The notes under the pieces: generated by a model
Seen by the model: the letters and a program-made list of their open reading frames with translations, nothing else
What the model was told of the DNA's origin: nothing
Databases searched by the model: none
Shown: in pieces, positions 59,687 to 64,000 of the stretch
Position numbering within the stretch: the stretch's first letter is position 1
How the letters are laid out: each line of letters opens with the position of its first letter
Program-made: the position numbers and the translations under genes
Source of the DNA: Ramlibacter agri
GTDB lineage: Bacteria; Pseudomonadota; Gammaproteobacteria; Burkholderiales; Burkholderiaceae_C
Reading direction: 5' to 3'
DNA length: 64,000 nucleotides
NCBI RefSeq assembly: GCF_012927085.1
Contig: NZ_JABBFX010000004.1
Location: forward strand, 1-64,000

Positions 59687-61837
59687 ATGACCGCGCAGTC
59701 TTTCCTCAGTCCCTCTTGGTATCGCTTGGCGCGGTTGCGCCCGGCGATCAAGCCGCAGGCGCGCGTGCGGCGGCACCGCTTCCGCGGCGAGGTCTGGTAC
59801 GTGGTGCACGACACCGCTTCGGGCCGCTTCAACCGCTTCACGCCGGCGGCCTGGCAATTGCTCGGGCTCATGGATGGCCGCCGCACCATGGACGAAGTCT
59901 GGGCCGAGGCGGTGGAGCAGCTGGGCGACGACGCACCGGGGCAGGAGGATGTGATCCGCCTGCTGTCGCAGTTGCATGCCGCCGACCTGCTGTATTGCGA
60001 AGTGACGCCGGATTCGGCGGAACTGTTCCAGCGCTTCGGCCAGGTCTCGCGCCAGCGCAAGAGCGCGCAGTGGAAGAACCCCTTCAGCATCCGGCTGCCG
60101 CTGTGGGACCCGGACCGCTTCCTGGAGCGCACGCTGCCTTATGTGCGGCCGCTGTTCGGCGTGCCGGGCGCCATCGCCTTCTGCCTGCTGGGCCTCATCG
60201 CGCTGTCGCTGGTGGTGGTGCACCTGCCCGAGCTCACGCGCAACCTCGACGACCGGGTTCTGTCCGCCCACAACCTGTTGCTGCTGTGGATCTGCTTCCC
60301 GGTGGTGAAGTGCCTGCACGAGCTGGGCCACGCGTACGCGGTCAAGGCCGGCGGTGGCGAGGTGCACGAGATGGGCGTGCTGCTGCTGGTGTTCACGCCG
60401 GTGCCTTATGTGGATGCGTCCGCCGCCAATGGCTTCCGCAGCAAGTGGCGGCGCACCTTGGTGGGCTCCGCTGGCATGATGGTGGAGCTGTACCTCTCGG
60501 GCATCGCCATGCTGGTGTGGGCGGCGGCGGAGCCGGGGCTGCTGCGCGCCGTCGCCTTCAACGTGATGCTGATCGCCGGCGTGTCCACCGTGGTGTTCAA
60601 CGTCAACCCGCTGCTGCGCTTCGATGGCTACTACATCCTGGCCGACCTGATCGAGATGCCCAACCTGGCGCAGCGCGGCACGCTGTACTGGCGCCACCTG
60701 GCCGAGAAGTACCTGTTCCGCATGCGCGACGCCGAGCCGCCGCCGCTGACCGCGGGCGAGCGCCGCTGGCTGCTGGCATACACGCCGCTCGCCTTCGCCT
60801 ATCGCGTTACGGTGCTGGTGGCCATCGTCACTTATGTGGCGGGCGCCTGGTTCTTCATCGGCGTGATCCTGGCGTTGTGGGGCGCGGCGTCGATGCTGCT
60901 GCTGCCGGTGTTCAAGGCGGTCGGCTGGCTGTCGGCGCTGCCGCGGGCGCAGGGCCAGCGCCGGCGTGCCGCTACGGCCATGGCGGTGTTGGCACTGGGC
61001 GTCGTCGTCATCGTGCTGGCCGTGCCGATGCCGCTGCGCACGCGCACCGAAGGCGTGGTGTGGCTGCCCGACGAAGCGCAGGTGCGCGCCGGCGCCAGCG
61101 GCTTCGTGCGCAAGGTGATGCTGGCGCCTGGCGCCCGGCTCGTGCCCGGGACGGCGCTGGTGCAGACCGAAGACCCGGCGCTCGCCCAGCAGATCGTGCT
61201 GTCGCAGGCCAAGCTGGAGGAGTACCAGGCGCGATTGGACAGCCAGCTGTTCGACGATCGCGTGCAGGCCGAGATCACCCGCCAGGACATCGCGCGCGAA
61301 AGCGCCGCGCTCGCGCGCTTGCAGGAGCGAAATGCGCAGCTGGTGGTGCGCAGCGCCGCGACCGGCCGCTTCGTGATCGACCGGCCCGAGGACCTGCCGG
61401 GCCGCTTCCTGCGCAAGGGCGAGCTGATCGGCTATGTCGCGCAGGACGCGCGCACGCTGGTGCGGGCCGTGGTCTCGCAGGACGACATCGCGCTGGTGCG
61501 TGCCGGCGTGGTACGCGCCGAAGTGCGGCTGGCCGACCACTTGGAGCAGGTGCATCCGGCGCGCGTCGTGCGCGAGGTGCCGGCCGCACGCGAACAGCTG
61601 CCCAGCGCCGCGCTCACCAGCCAGGGCGGCGGCGCCATCGCGGCGGACCCGCGCGACCCGCAGGGCGCCCGGGCGCTGGCGAGCACCTTCCAGTTCGACC
61701 TGGAGCTGCCGCCGGAAGTGACCAGCGCCAGCTACGGCGGCCGCGCCTACGTGCGCTTCATCCATCCCCCCGAACCGCTGGCCGAGCAGTGGTACCGGCG
61801 GCTGCGGCAGGCCTTCCTGCAGCGCTTCAACGTCTGA
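59687..61837 (+). CDS. PqqD-like / M50 site-2 metallopeptidase / HlyD fusion protein
   Basis: A 716-residue membrane protein. The N-terminal 110 residues have a PqqD-like wHTH pattern (RFTPAAWQLLGLMDGRRTMDEVW), used by other systems to hold peptide substrates. The M50 core spans about 150-430 with several membrane helices. Its zinc motif is H211-E212-x2-H215 (HELGH) and the second motif NPLLRFDGYY contains D313. After helices near 360-390 and 440 comes a HlyD-like barrel and lipoyl-type region (about 465-716). It starts one base after the GAF-HlyD stop. Such proteins probably process or escort peptides for export; the substrate is not visible in the window. Confidence 0.85.
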   Translation: MTAQSFLSPSWYRLARLRPAIKPQARVRRHRFRGEVWYVVHDTASGRFNRFTPAAWQLLGLMDGRRTMDEVWAEAVEQLGDDAPGQEDVIRLLSQLHAADLLYCEVTPDSAELFQRFGQVSRQRKSAQWKNPFSIRLPLWDPDRFLERTLPYVRPLFGVPGAIAFCLLGLIALSLVVVHLPELTRNLDDRVLSAHNLLLLWICFPVVKCLHELGHAYAVKAGGGEVHEMGVLLLVFTPVPYVDASAANGFRSKWRRTLVGSAGMMVELYLSGIAMLVWAAAEPGLLRAVAFNVMLIAGVSTVVFNVNPLLRFDGYYILADLIEMPNLAQRGTLYWRHLAEKYLFRMRDAEPPPLTAGERRWLLAYTPLAFAYRVTVLVAIVTYVAGAWFFIGVILALWGAASMLLLPVFKAVGWLSALPRAQGQRRRAATAMAVLALGVVVIVLAVPMPLRTRTEGVVWLPDEAQVRAGASGFVRKVMLAPGARLVPGTALVQTEDPALAQQIVLSQAKLEEYQARLDSQLFDDRVQAEITRQDIARESAALARLQERNAQLVVRSAATGRFVIDRPEDLPGRFLRKGELIGYVAQDARTLVRAVVSQDDIALVRAGVVRAEVRLADHLEQVHPARVVREVPAAREQLPSAALTSQGGGAIAADPRDPQGARALASTFQFDLELPPEVTSASYGGRAYVRFIHPPEPLAEQWYRRLRQAFLQRFNV

Positions 61838-61842
61838 CCGGC

Positions 61843-63843
61843 ATGGCCACCGAAACCGCATTCTGGCGCAGCGTCGAACGCGGTCCCGCGCCCTATGCGG
61901 AGCGCGCCGACCGCTGGGAAAGCGCTTTCGACCGGCGCCTGCTCGCGGCCAGCGCCTGGCTGCGGCGGCCCTTGCCGACGGCATTGAAGGAGGAACGTGA
62001 ACTGGTGCGGGAAGTGGAGCGCCTGCAGCCAGCCATCGACGCGCTCGGGCGCGAGGCGCTACGCGGCGAGGCCGAGGCCTTGCGGCCGGCGCTGCTGCGC
62101 CAGGGTTTCGCGCTGCCGCTCGTGGCACGCAGCTTCGCGCTGGTCCGCGCCGCTGCCTGGCACGAGCTGGGCCTGCGCCACTTCCCGGTGCAGATGATGG
62201 GCGGCCACGCCATGCTGATGGGCCTGCTGGCCGAGATGGACACGGGCGAGGGCAAGACGCTCACCGCTTCGCTGCCGGCCGCCACCGCGGCGCTGGCGGG
62301 CCAGCCGGTGCACGTGATCACCGTCAACGACTACCTCGCGGCTCGCGACGCCGCCATGCTGCGGCCGGTCTACGAAGCGCTCGGGCTCAGCGTCGGCGTC
62401 GCGCAGGAAGACCAGGAACCGGACGAGCGCCGCGCCGCCTGGCTCGCCGACATCACCTACTGCACCAACAAGGACCTCGGCTTCGACTACCTGCGCGACG
62501 GCCTCGTGCTGGCCGGCAACCGCGGCCGCGGCCGGCTGCTGGTGCAGCAGATGTTCGGCCTGGGCGACCGCGCCGAGCGCCTGCTGCTGCGGGGGCTGGC
62601 CTTCGCCATCATCGACGAGGCCGACAGCGTGCTGGTCGACGAGGCGCGCACGCCGCTGGTCATCTCCGCGGGCGGCGACGACGTGGCCCAGGCCGAACTG
62701 CACGCGACGGCCCTGGCCATCGCGCAGGCGCTCGATGCCGCCGAGGACTTCCGCATCGAACGGCAGGACCGCGCCGCGCACCTCACGCCCCAGGGCCGCA
62801 AGCGCCTGCAGGAGCTGGCGCACCGCTTGCCGCCGGCGTGGCGCTCGGAGCTGGCGCGCGAGGAACTGGTGCAGCAGGCGCTGGCGGCGCTGCACCTGTT
62901 CGTGCTGGACGTGCACTACCTGGTGCGCGACGGCAAGGTGATGATCATCGACGAATACACCGGCCGCGTGATGCCGGACCGCTCCTGGGAGCGCGGCCTG
63001 CAGCAGCTGGTCGAAGCCAAGGAAGGCTGCACCGTCAGCGCGCGGCGTGGCACGCTGGCGCGCATCACCTACCAGCGCCTGTTCCGGCGCTACCTGCGGG
63101 TTTCGGGGATGAGCGGCACCGCGCGCGAGGTCGGGCCGGAGCTGGAAGCGGTGTACGGCCTGAAGGTCACGCGCATTCCCACGCACCGCGTGACCCAGCG
63201 GCGCGACCTGGGCACGCGCCTCTACGCCGACCGCACGCGCAAGTGGCAGGCGGTTGCCGGGGCCGTGCAGGAGCAGCGCGCCGCCGGCCGCCCGGTGCTG
63301 GTGGGGACGCGCTCGGTGGCTGCGTCCGAGGAGCTCGCCGAGGTGCTGTCGGCGCTGGGCATCGAGCACATGGTTCTCAACGCGCGCCAGGACAGCGCCG
63401 AAGCGGCGATCGTCGCCGAGGCCGGCGGGACGGGGCGCGTGACCATCGCCACCAACATGGCGGGCCGCGGCACCGACATCCGGCTCGCGCAAGAGGTCGT
63501 GGCGCGCGGCGGCCTGCACGTGATCCTGACCGAATTCCACGAGTCTGCGCGCATCGACCGCCAGCTGTTCGGCCGCTGCGCGCGGCAGGGCGACCCGGGT
63601 TCGCACGAAGCGATCGTGTCGGTGGACGATGCTATATTCGCGCGCCATTCGCCGGGCCTGGCCCGGATCCTGGCCGCACGCTACGCAACGCGCGAGCAGG
63701 CGCTGCCCGGCTGGGCGGCACGGATCCTGCAGGCTCGCGCGCAACAGGCCGCGGAGGCGGCCAATGGGGCCGACCGGCGGTCCACGCTGGAGCAGGACAG
63801 GCGGCTGGACCGCGCACTCGCCTTCGCGGGCGGAACCGAATGA
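61843..63843 (+). CDS. SecA-like preprotein translocase ATPase, C-terminally short
   Basis: A 666-residue SecA paralogue. Motif I MDTGEGKTL is near residue 131, YCTNKDLGFDYLRD near 206, motif II IIDEADSVLVDEARTPL near 256, and the conserved NMAGRGTDIRL near 537. FDEGKRF-type C-terminal helical-scaffold and zinc-binding regions of housekeeping SecA (about 900 residues) are absent. The first 90 residues are divergent. The frame is open far upstream, but only the ATG at 61843, five bases after the M50 stop, gives SecA-like sequence. It is probably an accessory SecA dedicated to this operon's substrate, not the essential SecA. Confidence 0.87.
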   Translation: MATETAFWRSVERGPAPYAERADRWESAFDRRLLAASAWLRRPLPTALKEERELVREVERLQPAIDALGREALRGEAEALRPALLRQGFALPLVARSFALVRAAAWHELGLRHFPVQMMGGHAMLMGLLAEMDTGEGKTLTASLPAATAALAGQPVHVITVNDYLAARDAAMLRPVYEALGLSVGVAQEDQEPDERRAAWLADITYCTNKDLGFDYLRDGLVLAGNRGRGRLLVQQMFGLGDRAERLLLRGLAFAIIDEADSVLVDEARTPLVISAGGDDVAQAELHATALAIAQALDAAEDFRIERQDRAAHLTPQGRKRLQELAHRLPPAWRSELAREELVQQALAALHLFVLDVHYLVRDGKVMIIDEYTGRVMPDRSWERGLQQLVEAKEGCTVSARRGTLARITYQRLFRRYLRVSGMSGTAREVGPELEAVYGLKVTRIPTHRVTQRRDLGTRLYADRTRKWQAVAGAVQEQRAAGRPVLVGTRSVAASEELAEVLSALGIEHMVLNARQDSAEAAIVAEAGGTGRVTIATNMAGRGTDIRLAQEVVARGGLHVILTEFHESARIDRQLFGRCARQGDPGSHEAIVSVDDAIFARHSPGLARILAARYATREQALPGWAARILQARAQQAAEAANGADRRSTLEQDRRLDRALAFAGGTE

Positions 63844-63853
63844 AGGGGCGAGC

Positions 63854-64000
63854 ATGAGAGCTGTACGACCCGTCCTGGTGCTTTTGGCCGTGGCCACGGG
63901 TGCCTGCGTCCTGCCGGCGCGGGCCGCGGATTTCGACTGCGTCATCGAGCCGCGCGAGATCATCGAGCTGCGCGCGCCCATCGAAGGCCTCATCGAAAAG
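63854..64000 (+). CDS. Exported HlyD/RND-type adaptor protein, N-terminal part
   Basis: The gene runs off the window. The first 49 residues show a signal peptide (VLLAVATGACVLPARAA, cleavage after ARA or AA) followed by DFDCVIEPREIIELRAPIEG, the first lipoyl-domain half of a periplasmic adaptor. It starts 10 bases after the SecA-like stop, so it belongs to the same operon and would link inner-membrane and outer-membrane parts of the exporter. Confidence 0.75.
   Translation, partial: MRAVRPVLVLLAVATGACVLPARAADFDCVIEPREIIELRAPIEGLIEK

Noticed and set aside
59716..61842. Plus-strand frame continuous with the SecA-like gene far upstream
   Set aside because: Upstream of 61843 the translation is low-complexity G/R/A sequence overlapping the M50 gene; SecA similarity starts only at the ATG at 61843.
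57448..62128. Very long minus-strand frames across the GAF-HlyD and M50 genes
   Set aside because: They are arginine/histidine/glutamine-rich antisense frames without motifs, opposite genes with visible catalytic residues.

Overview
The window is high-GC DNA of a Gram-negative proteobacterium, most likely a betaproteobacterium of the Burkholderiales (Comamonadaceae-like). This rests on the housekeeping genes (aconitase-family dehydratase with a flavoprotein, dnaQ beside tRNA-Val) and the GAF/HlyD, M50 and SecA secretion-type locus; I cannot name the species. Two chromosomal flanks (1-2981 and 57335-64000) surround one integrated element of about 54.3 kb.

Element borders: a tyrosine recombinase (3197-4597) sits next to tRNA-Val(CAC). 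A 51-bp perfect direct repeat, the 3' part of that tRNA, occurs at 2982-3032 and 57284-57334. The left copy completes a functional tRNA; the right copy is a tRNA fragment followed by what is probably the original tRNA terminator. A MobA/MobL-type relaxase and a small partner (22872-24853) but no mating-pore genes make this an integrative mobilizable element.

Cargo, left to right, is almost entirely predicted defence. (A) 4790-7512, minus strand: a tightly overlapping four-gene operon of LAGLIDADG protein, Lon-like AAA+ ATPase, zinc-ribbon protein and a 37-residue single-span membrane protein. I do not recognise it as a described system. (B) 7663-22317, plus strand, divergent from A: HTH regulator, SNF2 helicase, giant N6-adenine methyltransferase, and a 1983-residue helicase carrying DUF1998, a Vsr/DUF559-like nuclease region and a C-terminal S24 (LexA-like) peptidase domain; related to DISARM and Druantia but not a standard version of either. 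(C) 22872-24853: mobilization genes. (D) 24977-38995: an RtcR-like sigma-54 activator with a CARF-type sensor, a good -24/-12 promoter, then DUF4258 protein, TerY-like VWA protein, PP2C phosphatase, protein kinase, SF1 helicase, a wHTH protein with a HEPN-like RNxxxH motif, a coiled-coil McrB-type AAA+ protein and a DUF2357/McrC-like protein. (E) 39083-40535: KfrA-like and HTH proteins plus a small unknown. (F) 40525-46698, minus strand: DUF6361 protein, phospholipase-D nuclease, SNF2-like helicase. (G) 47414-57033: a WYL regulator with a 10-bp-arm palindrome in the divergent promoter, an RmuC-like membrane nuclease, then an SMC/MukB-like, MukE-like, MukF-like and Toprim nuclease set of Wadjet/MksBEFG type.

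The two systems I would pursue first are D, where the regulator, its probable promoter and the effectors all lie in one run, and A, where a small membrane protein completes an undescribed operon. The S24 domain on the DUF1998 helicase in B is the most unusual single fusion. The right flank holds a chromosomal secretion-like operon: GAF-HlyD fusion, PqqD/M50-HlyD fusion, a short SecA paralogue and a further exported adaptor cut by the window end.
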